Shown: piece after piece, positions 42,110-52,000 of the stretch | Position numbering within the stretch: the first letter of the stretch is position 1 | Layout: every line of letters starts with the position of its first letter | Assembly: GCF_004353915.1 (NCBI RefSeq) | Contig: NZ_SMRP01000022.1 | Location: forward strand, 52,399-116,398 | DNA length: 64,000 nt | Reading direction: 5' to 3' | Source of the DNA: Paraburkholderia silviterrae | GTDB taxonomy: Bacteria; Pseudomonadota; Gammaproteobacteria; Burkholderiales; Burkholderiaceae | Notes under the pieces: model-generated | The model's input: only the letters and a program-made list of their open reading frames with translations | Database searches by the model: none | Told to the model about the DNA's origin: nothing | Program-made: the position numbers and the translations under genes

Positions 42110-42772
42110 ATGCGAATACTGCTGGTTGAGGACGATCCGCTGATCGGCAATGGGCTGAGGCTCGGCTTGCGCCGGGAAGGCTTTGCCGTGGACTGGGCGC
42201 AGGACGGCAACGCCGGCGCGCTGGCGCTGCGCACCACGGCCTACGGGCTCGTGCTGCTCGATCTGGGCTTGCCGAACCAGGACGGCATGACGCTGCTTGC
42301 CGCATTGCGCCGGCGCGACGATGCCACGCCCGTGATCGTCATCACCGCGCGCGACAGCGTGCCGGACCGGGTCGCCGGTCTGGACGGCGGCGCCGACGAC
42401 TATCTCGTCAAGCCCTTCGCACTCGAGGAGCTGCTCGCGCGCATTCGCGTCATGAGCCGCCGCCAGGCGGGGCGTGCCCAGGCCATGCTGACGGCGGGCG
42501 CGTTGCGGCTGGATCCGGCCCGGCATCGCTGCTGGGTGCGCGACACGGAGATCCCCATCACGGCACGCGAATTCGCGCTGCTCGAGGAGTTGATGCGCGA
42601 CCCGGGCGCCATCGTGACGCGCGAGCAGCTCGAAGAGCGCCTCTATGGCTGGAACGAGGAAATCGAGAGCAACGCCATCCAGGTGCACGTCTACAACCTG
42701 CGCCGCAAGTTGGGCGCCGAGGCTATCCGCAACGTGCGCGGCGTGGGCTACGGGATCGGAACCATCGAATGA
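42110..42772 (+). CDS. OmpR-family response regulator, QseB/PmrA-like
   Basis: 220 residues from the ATG at 42110 (AGGAGATGAC upstream). Residues 1-115 are the receiver, with the acidic pocket MRILLVEDDPLIGNGL, phospho-acceptor Asp51 in LVLLDLGLP and Lys in YLVKPFALEELLARI. Residues 125-220 are the winged-helix DNA-binding domain (LTAREF-type ITAREFALLEELMRD, VHVYNLRRKLG, GVGYGI). The stop overlaps the kinase ATG by 4 bases, so both proteins are made together. It is divergent from the ygiW-like gene, and an 11-bp direct repeat at 42029 is a probable binding site. Confidence 0.9.
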   Translation: MRILLVEDDPLIGNGLRLGLRREGFAVDWAQDGNAGALALRTTAYGLVLLDLGLPNQDGMTLLAALRRRDDATPVIVITARDSVPDRVAGLDGGADDYLVKPFALEELLARIRVMSRRQAGRAQAMLTAGALRLDPARHRCWVRDTEIPITAREFALLEELMRDPGAIVTREQLEERLYGWNEEIESNAIQVHVYNLRRKLGAEAIRNVRGVGYGIGTIE

Positions 42773-44172
42773 GTACGTTGCGCTCGCGCTCCGCGCGCTG
42801 GTTCATGTCGTCGCTGCGCCGCCGCCTGCTGCTGTGGCTGCTGCCGGCCACGCTGCTCGCCGGCGTGCTGGCGAGCGCGGCGACCTGGTGGGGAACGCTT
42901 GCCGAGATCGACGAGATCCTCAACGACCAGATGAAGACGATTGCGCGGCATGTCGTGGTGGATGCCGACGGCCGGCTCTCGCTCACGGGCACGGACGCCA
43001 AGGGCCGGCTCTCCGGCCGGAAATCGCACGGCGTGCTGCTGCAGGTGTGGGAGAACCGCAAGCTCGTGTTCAGCAGCGACCCGGACGCGGCGTTGCCGCC
43101 GCCGCAGGGCCCGGGCTACGCCGATGTCAACGTCGGCGGCCAGGTCTGGCACACGTACGCGAGCACGAGCGGCGCCACGCTGGTGCGCGTCGCCCAGGCG
43201 CGCTACGCGCGCTGGGAAGCGCTGGCCGAGGTCTCCATGCATTTGTTCTGGCCGGTGCTCTCGCTCGTGCCGGTGGTTGCGCTGTTGCTGTGGTTCGGGA
43301 TCGGCTACGGCTTGAGGCCGCTGCGCCAGGTCGCCTCGGGACTGAAGCGCCGCGATGCGAACAACATGCAGACGATCGAGACGTCCCGGATGCCCAACGA
43401 AGTCAAGCCGCTCGTCGATGCCCTCAACGACCTGCTGGTGCGGCTCGATCACGCCTTTACGCTGCAGAAGCATTTCATTGCGGACGCCGCGCATGAATTG
43501 CGCACGCCGATCATGGGGCTTGGTTTGCAGGCCGAACTATTGCCGAAGGCGGAGAGCGCGCAGGAGCACGACGAGATCGTCATGCAGATCCGCTCGGGCA
43601 CGCAGCGGCTCGCGCATCTGGTCGCCCAGTTGCTGACGCTGGCCCGGCTCGATCCGGATACCGGCCGTGAAGCGAGGCAGGAGGTGGACCTAAGCGCGCT
43701 TGCGCGCTCCGTTGTTGCCGATCGCGTTCGCCTTGCCGAGGCGAGCCAGATCGACCTCGGGCTGGCGGGCAAGCCTGCGGTGAGCGTTGGCGGTTACGGC
43801 GAGAACCTGCGTGTTCTGCTCAACAACCTGGTCGACAACGCGATTCGCTATGCCGGCGCGCACACACGCGTCGACGTCGTCGTGCGGCAAGAGGGATCGT
43901 GCGCGGTGCTCGAAGTCAGCGACAATGGCCCGGGAATTCCCGAGGCCGATCGCGCACGCGTGTGGGAGCGCTTCTATCGCGGCAGCGGCCACGCTGCTTC
44001 AGGCAGCGGACTGGGGCTGTCGATCGTGCGGCGCATCGCCGAGCAGCATCAGGCGAGCGTCACGCTCGACACCGGGCCCGACGGGCGCGGCTTGACGGTC
44101 CGCGTGCGCTTTCCGGCACGGGAGCCGCTCGCGCGCCCAGGCGCCGGGGCGAGCGGCTGTACTTCAACTTGA
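42769..44172 (+). CDS. Sensor histidine kinase, QseC-like
   Basis: 467 residues from the ATG at 42769, overlapping the regulator by ATGA. Two hydrophobic helices (residues 20-40 and 155-185) flank a periplasmic domain of about 110 residues. A HAMP-like linker, then the H-box HFIADAAHELRTPIMGLGLQ with its His, the N-box VLLNNLVDNAIRYAG and G-boxes SDNGPGIPEADR and SGLGLSIVRRI complete a functional EnvZ/PhoQ-type kinase. In Burkholderiaceae such pairs respond to metals or to cationic stress. It is co-transcribed with the regulator and followed 30 bp later by the PAP2 phosphatase gene. Confidence 0.9.
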   Translation: MSTLRSRSARWFMSSLRRRLLLWLLPATLLAGVLASAATWWGTLAEIDEILNDQMKTIARHVVVDADGRLSLTGTDAKGRLSGRKSHGVLLQVWENRKLVFSSDPDAALPPPQGPGYADVNVGGQVWHTYASTSGATLVRVAQARYARWEALAEVSMHLFWPVLSLVPVVALLLWFGIGYGLRPLRQVASGLKRRDANNMQTIETSRMPNEVKPLVDALNDLLVRLDHAFTLQKHFIADAAHELRTPIMGLGLQAELLPKAESAQEHDEIVMQIRSGTQRLAHLVAQLLTLARLDPDTGREARQEVDLSALARSVVADRVRLAEASQIDLGLAGKPAVSVGGYGENLRVLLNNLVDNAIRYAGAHTRVDVVVRQEGSCAVLEVSDNGPGIPEADRARVWERFYRGSGHAASGSGLGLSIVRRIAEQHQASVTLDTGPDGRGLTVRVRFPAREPLARPGAGASGCTST

Positions 44173-44202
44173 TTTATCCGACTGGACTTATCCGACTTTG
44201 CA

Positions 44203-44805
44203 ATGGAAACACTCGAAGCATTGAACCGTTCGCTCTTTCTCTCGATCAACGCAACGCCCGCCACACCGCCCTGGCTCATCGACACGGCGCTCTTCATCGC
44301 GAACTACCTGATCTTGCTGGTGCCGCTCACGCTGGTGCTGATGTGGCTTTCCGGGGATGCCCGGCAGCGCGCCACCGCCATTCGCGCGTGCGCGGTCACG
44401 CTGCTGGCGCTGGGCGTCAACCAGGCGATCGGCTACGTCTATCCGCATCCGCGCCCATTCGTGATCGGGCTTGGGCACACGTTCCTCGCGCATGCGAGCG
44501 ACCCGTCGTTTCCGAGCGATCACGGGACCGTGTTTTCGACGTTCGTGCTGACGCTGCTGATGGGCGGGAGGGTGCGGACCGGCTTGTTTGCGCTTGCCGT
44601 GGGCGTCGCGGTCGCGTGGTCCCGGATCTTCGTGGGCGTGCACTATCCGTTCGACATGATCGGCGCAGTCGTGGTCTCGTGCCTCGTCTACGCAGTGGCG
44701 GCGCCGGTCTGGATGGCGTGCGGCGCGGCGCTCACACGGTTCGCTGTCGCGCTTTATCGCGCGCTGCTCTCGGCCCCTATCCGCCTCGGCTGGCTGCGGC
44801 CCTGA
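44203..44805 (+). CDS. PAP2-family undecaprenyl-diphosphatase (BcrC/YbjG-like)
   Basis: 200 residues from the ATG at 44203. Five hydrophobic helices and the three PAP2 motifs: IGYVYPHPRPFV, the phosphatase SFPSDHGT, and SRIFVGVHYPFDMIGA with catalytic His. It removes a phosphate from undecaprenyl diphosphate or a lipid A phosphate on the periplasmic side. It is 30 bp after the QseC-like gene on the same strand, so control by that system is likely, which matches the envelope-stress role of the ygiW-like gene. The first motif's usual leading Lys is replaced by Asn, as in some YbjG-type members. Confidence 0.85.
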   Translation: METLEALNRSLFLSINATPATPPWLIDTALFIANYLILLVPLTLVLMWLSGDARQRATAIRACAVTLLALGVNQAIGYVYPHPRPFVIGLGHTFLAHASDPSFPSDHGTVFSTFVLTLLMGGRVRTGLFALAVGVAVAWSRIFVGVHYPFDMIGAVVVSCLVYAVAAPVWMACGAALTRFAVALYRALLSAPIRLGWLRP

Positions 44806-44890
44806 GCACGGCCCGGAGTAGGTTCTGAGCACGCCCCGGAGTACGGCGCTGAACACGCCCGGAGTACGGCTCTGAGCGAGCGCCGAAGTG
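44802..44890. repeat. Short tandem repeat, 23-24-bp unit, about 3.5 copies
   Basis: Units of the type CTGAGCACGCCCCGGAGTA with a variable 4-5-base tail (GGTT, CGGCG, CGGCT) repeat from the stop codon of the phosphatase gene onward. Each unit contains a TGAGCAC...GGAGTAC pattern. It looks like slippage-generated sequence with no coding role. Confidence 0.65.
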
Positions 44891-44965
44891 CCGCGCGCGG
44901 GGTTCCGCACGCGGGCGCGCCGGTCATCGCACGCGGCGCGCGCGCCGGCTGCAGGTCAACGCAGG

Positions 44966-45253
44966 TCAGTCGCCGATCAAAAACTTGCTGCGGTCCGGCT
45001 CGTCCTTGATCCAGTTCGGCGGCTTGCCACGCCCCGACCATTCGCTGCCCGTCACCGGGTCGCGATACTTCGGTGGCACCTTGCTGGCCTTTGCCGTCGG
45101 CGCGGGGCCGCGGATTTCATCGAGCGTGATGCGGTGGAGCTTCATCTTCCGGGCGATCTCGTCGAGCACGTTCAGGCGTTCTTCCTTGAACGCTTCCTGA
45201 AGCTGGGCCTCGAGCTGCTCGCGCTGGGCGATCAATTCTTTGTAGCTGGACAT
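44966..45253 (-). CDS. H-NS-family nucleoid protein
   Basis: 95 residues from the ATG at 45253. The N-terminal half is a coiled-coil oligomerisation domain (LIAQREQLEAQLQEAFKEER, LNVLDEIARKMKLHRITLDE); the C-terminal DNA-binding domain has YRDPVTGSEWSGRGKPPNWI, the H-NS-type signature, followed by DRSKFLIGD. It coats AT-rich DNA as a xenogeneic silencer or local chromatin protein. It is convergent with the PAP2 gene. Burkholderiaceae carry many such short paralogs, so it is not necessarily the main one. Confidence 0.92.
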   Translation of the reverse strand: MSSYKELIAQREQLEAQLQEAFKEERLNVLDEIARKMKLHRITLDEIRGPAPTAKASKVPPKYRDPVTGSEWSGRGKPPNWIKDEPDRSKFLIGD

Positions 45254-45527
45254 CGTGATGGGCGGTTGACGGTAACGCCGATATTTTAACGCGCGTGGGC
45301 GCGCGTTCGCGCAGTGCCCACATCGAGCGCGCCGGAATGCGCGGATGATCGAGCGGACCAGGGCCGCTCGTGTCCGGAGCGTGAAATCGGAGTGGCCCGC
45401 CGGTGGCGAGACAACGCGGCGTAACAGGCCGCTTGGGCCGCACTTCGCGTGACCGTGGCACAACATGGGGGCTCGACGCATTGCACGGGAGCCATGGAGG
45501 TCAGGGCGCTTCAGCGGCCATTCGTAT

Positions 45528-45731
45528 TCAGTGCCGCGTGGCCGCGCTCGTAGTCGTGTACCAGTGAGGCTGCCCGCGTTCGATGAGGCTGCGGGGCTGC
45601 TGCTCTTTTATGGTTGATCCGGCGGGCAAGGCTGCGTTGGCGTCGAGACAATAGGCAGCGTCAATAATGTATTGGCGATCTTCATCTTCATCGCGCATAC
45701 AGAGAAAAGCTTCAACCATCGATTCGTTCAT
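45528..45731 (-). CDS. Small protein of unknown function
   Basis: 67 residues from the ATG at 45731, with AAAGGAGAAATCGGCAA upstream (GGAG about 10 bases before). The sequence begins MNESMVEAFLCMRDEDEDRQ and continues YIIDAAYCLDANAALPAGST. It is acidic, has no signal peptide or membrane segment, and no recognised domain. Base composition is lower in GC than its neighbours. Being small and unrecognised, it may be a real accessory protein or a spurious frame. The ribosome site is the best argument for it. Confidence 0.45.
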   Translation of the reverse strand: MNESMVEAFLCMRDEDEDRQYIIDAAYCLDANAALPAGSTIKEQQPRSLIERGQPHWYTTTSAATRH

Positions 45732-46118
45732 TTGCCGATTTCTCCTTTGCCAAACAGGCAACGATGCTTCACTTTCTGACGTAATCGAATGAATCGTATT
45801 GCACGGATGCAATGCGAGAAAGTGGCCGATAGTCGCTATGACCCCAGCATGGCTCGCAGCTTCGCTGCGTTGCTTCATTAAGTCATGATGTTAGCAATCC
45901 TTTGTATTGTGAGCCAGCACCGTGCCAGGCTACATGGCCACAGAGCCGTGACTGGAGATTCGGTTGAATGGCGCACGAATAGCACACGAATAGCGCACGG
46001 AATCAATGAATTTGATATTTTCAGATGGTATGAACGACGGCGACGCGGCCCGCCTGACCACAACCAGGCGCGCGCAAGCCGGTGAACCGAATCAGGCTGG
46101 TCAACAGGGACTGCTGGC
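45732..46118. other. 387-bp intergenic stretch before the antiporter gene
   Basis: AT content is higher than average in its first 150 bp. A tandem direct repeat of 11-bp period, GCGCACGAATA-GCACACGAATA-GCGCACGG, lies at 45971-46000, about 130 bp before the antiporter start. It could be a multi-site operator. No gene is supported in it. Confidence 0.5.
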
Positions 46119-47711
46119 ATGGACATGCTCAAGACGTTGCTTGAAACCCAGCCGTTGCTCACGCTCTTTGTAACGGTGGCGCTGGGCTACGTGGTCGGCG
46201 AAATCAATATCAAGGGGGTGTCGCTCGGCTCGGGCGCCGTGCTGTTCGTCGGTCTCGCGATCGGCGGATGGGCGCCGAAGTCGGCGCCGCCCGCACTGCT
46301 CGGCACGCTCGGGTTGCTGTTGTTTCTCTATGGAATCGGCATTCAATACGGCGAGCAGTTCTTCAAGGGCTTGACCAGTGCCGATGGACTCAAGGCGAAT
46401 ATCGCGGCTGCATTGGGTGTGATCGGCGCGGGCCTCGTTTCGGTCGCACTGGTTCATCTGTTCGGGGTGGGGCTCGATCAGTCGCTGGGCATGTTCGCCG
46501 GCTCCGGCACCAGCACCGCAAGCCTGCAGGCGGCGATGGCCATGTTGAAAGGCGACGGGGCGACGGTCGGCTATAGCGTCTCTTATCCGTTCGGTGTTGC
46601 CGGGCCCATCCTCTTTCTGTACGCGCTCAGCGCCCTGATCAAGCCGACAATCGAGCGGCCGCCGCAAAAGGTGATCGAGACCGCTGAGATCGCGCTGCGC
46701 AACCCGGCGCTCATCGGCCTGAAACTGTCCGACCTCATCAAGCGCCTGCCCGATGAGGTCGCCATCGCCGCCGTGCGCCGCGCCCACCACAACCAGCAGC
46801 CCGCTCACGATCTCGTCCTGGAGCCCGACGACGTGCTGCTCGCGACCGCGACCAGTCCGGCATTGCTGCGCGAAACGACGTCGATGTTCGGAGAGCTGCA
46901 GCCGGGGCGCATGACGAGCCATCGAGAGGACCTCGACTATCTGCGCGTGTTCGCGTCGAGCCGGCTCGTGGTCGGGCACGCGCTGCGCGACCTGCGTTTT
47001 CCCGACGGGGTCGACTGCTCGATCGCGCATGTGCGCCGCGGCGATGCCGACATGATGCCCGGCCAGGATCTGATCCTGGAATTTGGCGACCGGGTCGGCT
47101 TGCTGGTCAACAGTGCCCACCATAAGACGATGCGTGCGTTCTTCGGCGACTCGATCAAGGGCACCGCTGAACTGAGCTTCATTTCGATTGGCGTTGGCGC
47201 GGCGCTCGGGTTGCTGGCCGGTGCGATTCCGTTCGCGATTCCCGGTGTCGGCAAAATGACGTTCGGGCTGGCTGCGCTGCTGCTGGTCGCGCTTTGCCTC
47301 GGCCGGGTGCGCCGCTTCGGGCCGTTCGTCTGGACCATGCCGCTCACCGCGAATCTGGTGTTGCGCAATTTCGGCCTGACGATTTTTCTCGCCCAGGTGG
47401 GCATTGCCTCGGGACCGAAATTCTTCGCGACCGTTGGCGTGACGGGCGCCTCCTTTCTGCTCTATGGGGTGGTGATTGCGCTCGCATTGCTGATCATCAC
47501 AGCGGCGTGCTGCCTCTGGATTTTTCGCATGCCGTTTGATCTTGCGGTGGGTGTCATCAGCGGAGCGACCGGGAATCCGGCGATACTCGCTTTTGCCAAT
47601 CGCCTCGCACCGACCGATCGCCCCGACATCGGTTATGCGATGATTTTCCCCTCAATGACCATCGTGAAAATTCTGTTCGTGCAGCTCGCCGTTGTATTGA
47701 GCGGCGGATAG
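46119..47711 (+). CDS. AspT/YidE-type aspartate:alanine exchanger-family transporter
   Basis: 530 residues from the ATG at 46119. Two repeated hydrophobic halves, each with the GSGTSTASLQAAM-like or GATGNPAILAFA block, flank two TrkA-C (RCK) regulatory domains in the middle (residues about 195-350, including DLVLEPDDVLLATAT and DLILEFGDRVGLLVN). Such proteins exchange amino or dicarboxylic acids across the inner membrane. In lactic acid bacteria AspT swaps aspartate for alanine. The D-lactate dehydrogenase gene follows 54 bp later and may be co-transcribed. The real substrate here is unknown. Confidence 0.85.
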   Translation: MDMLKTLLETQPLLTLFVTVALGYVVGEINIKGVSLGSGAVLFVGLAIGGWAPKSAPPALLGTLGLLLFLYGIGIQYGEQFFKGLTSADGLKANIAAALGVIGAGLVSVALVHLFGVGLDQSLGMFAGSGTSTASLQAAMAMLKGDGATVGYSVSYPFGVAGPILFLYALSALIKPTIERPPQKVIETAEIALRNPALIGLKLSDLIKRLPDEVAIAAVRRAHHNQQPAHDLVLEPDDVLLATATSPALLRETTSMFGELQPGRMTSHREDLDYLRVFASSRLVVGHALRDLRFPDGVDCSIAHVRRGDADMMPGQDLILEFGDRVGLLVNSAHHKTMRAFFGDSIKGTAELSFISIGVGAALGLLAGAIPFAIPGVGKMTFGLAALLLVALCLGRVRRFGPFVWTMPLTANLVLRNFGLTIFLAQVGIASGPKFFATVGVTGASFLLYGVVIALALLIITAACCLWIFRMPFDLAVGVISGATGNPAILAFANRLAPTDRPDIGYAMIFPSMTIVKILFVQLAVVLSGG

Positions 47712-47765
47712 CCGGCAGCGGGTCCAGTGAGGGCCCTGTGCAAACCTTCGTCCCGGAGAGTGTTG

Positions 47766-48761
47766 ATGGACATAGCCGTATTCAGCGCGAAGCCCTACGA
47801 TCGCCAGTTTCTCGATGCGGCGAATGCGGATCATGGCCACCGGATCAGGTATCTCGACGACCCGCTCAATGCAGATACCGCAGGGCTTGCCGCGGGGCAT
47901 CGCGGCGTCTGCATCTTCGTCAACGACGAGGCCAACGAGGCGGTGCTCGACGTGCTGGCGCACGGCGGCACGCAACTGATTGCGTTGCGCTGCACCGGCT
48001 ACAACAACGTCGATCTGAAGGCCGCCGCGGAGCGTGGCATCAAGGTCGTGCGCGTGGTTGACTATTCGCCCAATTCAGTCGCCGAGCATGCGGTTGCCTT
48101 GCTGATGGCAATCAATCGAAAAGTGCACCGGGCCTATAACCGCACCCGGGATTTCAATTTCGCGCTCGACGGCTTGATGGGTTTCGATCTGTGCGGCAAG
48201 ACCGTCGCCGTGATTGGCACGGGCAAGATCGGCCGCGTGTTCGCGCGCATCATGGTGGGATTCGGCTGCAATGTGATTGGCTACGACGCGTACCCGTCAC
48301 CGGAATTCGAGGCGCTGGGGGGGCGCTACGCGCGGGTGGAGGAGGTTGGCGCGAACGCGGACATCGTCTCGCTGCATTGTCCACTCACACCGCAGACCCA
48401 CCACATCATTGGCGTCGACATGCTGGCACGCGCGAAACGCGGCGCGCTGCTGATCAACACGAGCCGCGGCGGGCTGGTCGATACGGAAGCCGCGATCGAG
48501 GCGCTCAAGAGCGGGCAACTGGGCGGACTGGCGATCGACGTTTATGAGCAGGAGGCGGACGTTTTCTTCCGCGATTTATCCGGCACGATCGTCAACGACG
48601 ACGTGCTGCAACGGCTGATGACTTTCCCGAACGTGATCGTGACAGGGCATCAGGCGTTTTTGACGCGTGAGGCCGTATCGACGATTTGTGAAACGACCTT
48701 GCGAAGCATTACGGAGTTCGAAACAGGGCAAGCGCTGACGAACGAAATCGGCGCCGGCTGA
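47766..48761 (+). CDS. ldhA: D-lactate dehydrogenase (2-hydroxyacid dehydrogenase family)
   Basis: 331 residues from the ATG at 47766. The NAD-binding fold has VAVIGTGKIGRVFARIM (residues about 148-165). The catalytic set of D-hydroxyacid dehydrogenases is visible: Arg in INTSRGGLVDTEA, Glu in AIDVYEQEADVFF and His in IVTGHQAFLT. The N-terminal MDIAVFSAKPYDRQFLDAAN is typical of fermentative LdhA. It reduces pyruvate to D-lactate with NADH. It follows the antiporter gene by 54 bp, so the pair may act on an organic acid together. Confidence 0.92.
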   Translation: MDIAVFSAKPYDRQFLDAANADHGHRIRYLDDPLNADTAGLAAGHRGVCIFVNDEANEAVLDVLAHGGTQLIALRCTGYNNVDLKAAAERGIKVVRVVDYSPNSVAEHAVALLMAINRKVHRAYNRTRDFNFALDGLMGFDLCGKTVAVIGTGKIGRVFARIMVGFGCNVIGYDAYPSPEFEALGGRYARVEEVGANADIVSLHCPLTPQTHHIIGVDMLARAKRGALLINTSRGGLVDTEAAIEALKSGQLGGLAIDVYEQEADVFFRDLSGTIVNDDVLQRLMTFPNVIVTGHQAFLTREAVSTICETTLRSITEFETGQALTNEIGAG

Positions 48762-49092
48762 GCGCGCCGCGTGTAATGGTGGTTTGCAAACTTTTTTCCA
48801 ATTCCCAATAACGGGATCATAAGGCCGGGTGCGGACGGGATGAATTATCGGCGCGTCCGCCCTGGTATTCATTTCAGATGCCAGCCGGCAGTTTTGTCCG
48901 ATTATCGGCCGATAATCCGGTCAAAATTTCCTTTGAATTGCCCAATCACGTCTCCATAAACATCGGCTTTAATGTGTCGACTCATATCGGCATTATCATT
49001 TCATTCGGTCTTGCGATAATTGATGGGTCGGTGCTATAAACCGATTCACGCCCAGATTGCCGCCGTAACGTTCAATTACGTGGATCAGAAGA
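48762..49092. other. 331-bp AT-richer intergenic stretch before the autotransporter
   Basis: It holds a perfect 18-bp palindrome (48900-48917) and further ATTATCGGC-like half-sites, plus a TTTTTTCC run near 48792. No gene was found. Confidence 0.5.
48900..48917. promoter_or_regulatory. Perfect 18-bp palindrome upstream of the autotransporter gene
   Basis: GATTATCGGCCGATAATC equals its reverse complement. Its half-site ATTATCGGC also occurs at 48844-48852, 48 bp upstream in this AT-rich gap. The start of the autotransporter gene is 175 bp downstream. It looks like an operator, possibly with two or more sites; the regulator is unknown. Confidence 0.5.
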
Positions 49093-52000
49093 ATGAAAAT
49101 AAATGCGTGGAATTTGAGTCTTGGAGGCGTGGTCATTCTCGCCGGCACCGTGCCATCGGGCGTTTATGCCGCCTGTTCGTCCAGCGCGCCCGCCAGCAAT
49201 ACCACCGTCACCTGTAGTGGCACTGGCGTTCCATCGGTCGTAGCGGTAGCCGACAGCAAGAACGTCACGATCAATCTCGAGAGCACCGCAACGGGCAGCT
49301 ACACGCTTGCGAGCACGCCTACGCCGTTTTCCGTCGATACCTCGAGCACGATCACCAATAACGGCCGCCTCTCCTTGTCGGGCAACGGCACGGGCGTCGC
49401 GAATCGCGGTGCGATGCTGCTCGGCGTGAGCCACGGCAACACGATCACCAACGGCACGAGCGGCGTCGTTTCGACCACGGGCGCGTACAACGACGGCCTC
49501 GCCGCGAACGGCAACAACAACACGCTCGTCAACAACGGCAAGATCGCCACGACGGGGGCGAACTCGTACGGCATGACCGCGGCGTGGGGGCAAAGCAATC
49601 TTGGCGCGTCGGGCAATGTGCTCGTCAACACGGGCACGGTAACGACATCGGGCAGCAATGCGCGGGCGGCCTCGATTCTGGGCGGCAATGGCGTGATCGA
49701 AAACAGCGGCACGCTGACGGCGGGAGGCCGCGACAGTCCCGCGGTCTATATGCAGGGCAATAACGATACGCTCATCAACAGCGGCACGATCCAGACCACG
49801 GGCACGGCATCGAGCGGCGGCAGCGTGGATGCCGTCGTGTCGAACACGCTCGGCAGCTCGTTCACGGCAACGATCACGAACGCGGCGGGCGGCAAGATCA
49901 TCAGCAACAACGGCATTGGCGTGCGCTCGACCAACGGCAACACGACGATTACGAACGCGGGCCTGATACAGGGAGGCGGCGGCACGGCCATCAAGAACGG
50001 CAATGGCAACGACACGCTGATCCTGCAGACAGGCTCGCAGATCGTGGGCACGGCGGATGGCGGCGGCGGCAACAACATCGTGCGGCTGCAGGGCAGCGGC
50101 ACGGCGTCCAACGCGTTCGTGAACTACCAGAGCCTGACGATGGAGGGCGACGCCTGGACATGGGCTGGCACCGGCACGTTTTCGAGCGCGCTCGTCAAGA
50201 CCGGCACGCTCAATCTCACCGGCACGCTCGGCACGACCACGGCCACGGTTGTCGCGACCGTCAATAGCGGTGCGACCTTGCAGGCGAATGCGTCGAACCT
50301 GCCGCTCGTGGTGACCGACAACGGGCTCGTGCGCTTCCAGCAGGACAGCGACGGCGCCTACTCGGGGCTGATAGGCGGCACGGGCGCGGTGGAGAAGACG
50401 GGCGCTGGAACGCTTGCGCTCGCACCGTCGGCGTCTGGCGGCAACACGTATTCCGGCGGCACGACCATCACGCAGGGCACGTTGTCCGTCGCTGCCGACA
50501 GCGCGCTGGGCGCATCGTCAGGACCGCTCGCGCTCAACGGCGGCACGCTGCAGCTCGGCCGCAGCTTCGATCTCGCGGCGAGCCGCGCCATGTCGATCAG
50601 CGCGAATAACGGCACCATCGACACACAGGGTTTCAGCTCCACGATTGCGCAGAACATCACCGGGACGGGCTCGCTCACTAAACTGGGCACTGGCACGCTC
50701 ACCCTGAACGGCGACAGCAGCTACACGGGCGGCACGAACGTGAACGAAGGCACGCTGATCGTGGGCGATGCGGCGGGCGATCCGCCTGTGCTGTCCGGCG
50801 GCGGGCCGGTCGCGGTCGCCGCCGGCGCGACGCTCGGCGGCTATGGCAGCGTGACGGGAAATGTCACGAACAACGGCACGATTGCCGTTGCGAATGCGCT
50901 CGCGAGTCTCGCGGGCGGCGCGACAGGCAACTTCCAGCTCAACGGCAATCTCGTGAACGCGGGCCTTGTGCAGCTCGGCGGCAGTGGCGTGGGCAACACG
51001 CTCACCGTGGCCGGCAATTACGTCGGCCAGAGCGCGGCGATCGCGCTGAACACTTATCTGGCCGGCGACGGCGCGGCGTCGGACAAGCTGGTGGTGAGCG
51101 GCGGCGCCGCGAGCGGCACGAGCGCGCTGAAAGTGACGAACGTGGGCGGCCCGGGCGCGCCCACGCTCACCGACGGCATCCAGGTCGTGCAGGCCGCGAA
51201 CGGCGCCACGACGAGCACGGGTGCATTCACGCTCGCGGGCGGGACGATCAAGGCGGGTGCCTACGAGTACTTCCTCGCGAAAGGCGGGGTGAGCGCGGGG
51301 ACGGGCGAGAGCTGGTACCTGCGCAATACGATTCCGGCGGTTTCCGAGGTTACGCCGCCCGCGACGTCGCCGACGTCGCCCATCTCACCGACATCGCCGA
51401 CATCGCCGACATCGCCCACTTCGCCCACTTCGCCCACTTCGCCCACTTCGCCCACTTCGCCCACTTCGCCGGCCAATCCGGGCACGCCGCCGACGACCCC
51501 GACCTCGCCTGGCAACCCTGGCACGCCGTCCTCGCCCACGTCCACCACGACGCAGACGCCGATCGTGGCGGCCCCGGGCACCCCGGAGCCGATCGTCGAG
51601 GCCCTGGCGGGTGCCGAGGCCAGCGCGAATTCCGGCGCTAGCGCGAGCGCGAATGCAAGCGTGAATGCCGGCGCAACCGCCCCAGCGGTGCCGGTCTACC
51701 GCCCCGAAGTGGCGCTCTATGCAGAAGCGCCGAGCGTCGCGCGGCAACTGGGTCTCCTGCAGATCGACACCTTCCACGACCGCCAGGGCGAACAGGGCCT
51801 CCTGACCGAAAGCGGCACGGTCCCGGCGTCATGGGCGCGCGCGTGGGGCGCGTACAGCAACATCGCGCAGAGCGGCGACGTGAAGCCTTCGTTCGACGGC
51901 TCGGTGTGGGGCATGCAGGTCGGTCAGGACCTCTACGCGGACAATCAGCCGGGCGGCGCGCGCAATCACTACGGCTTCTTCCTCGGCTTCTCGCGCGCGG

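Noticed and set aside
51367..51475. Possible CRISPR-like array
   Set aside because: The 9-bp units have no spacers, encode SPT in frame and lie inside the autotransporter linker.
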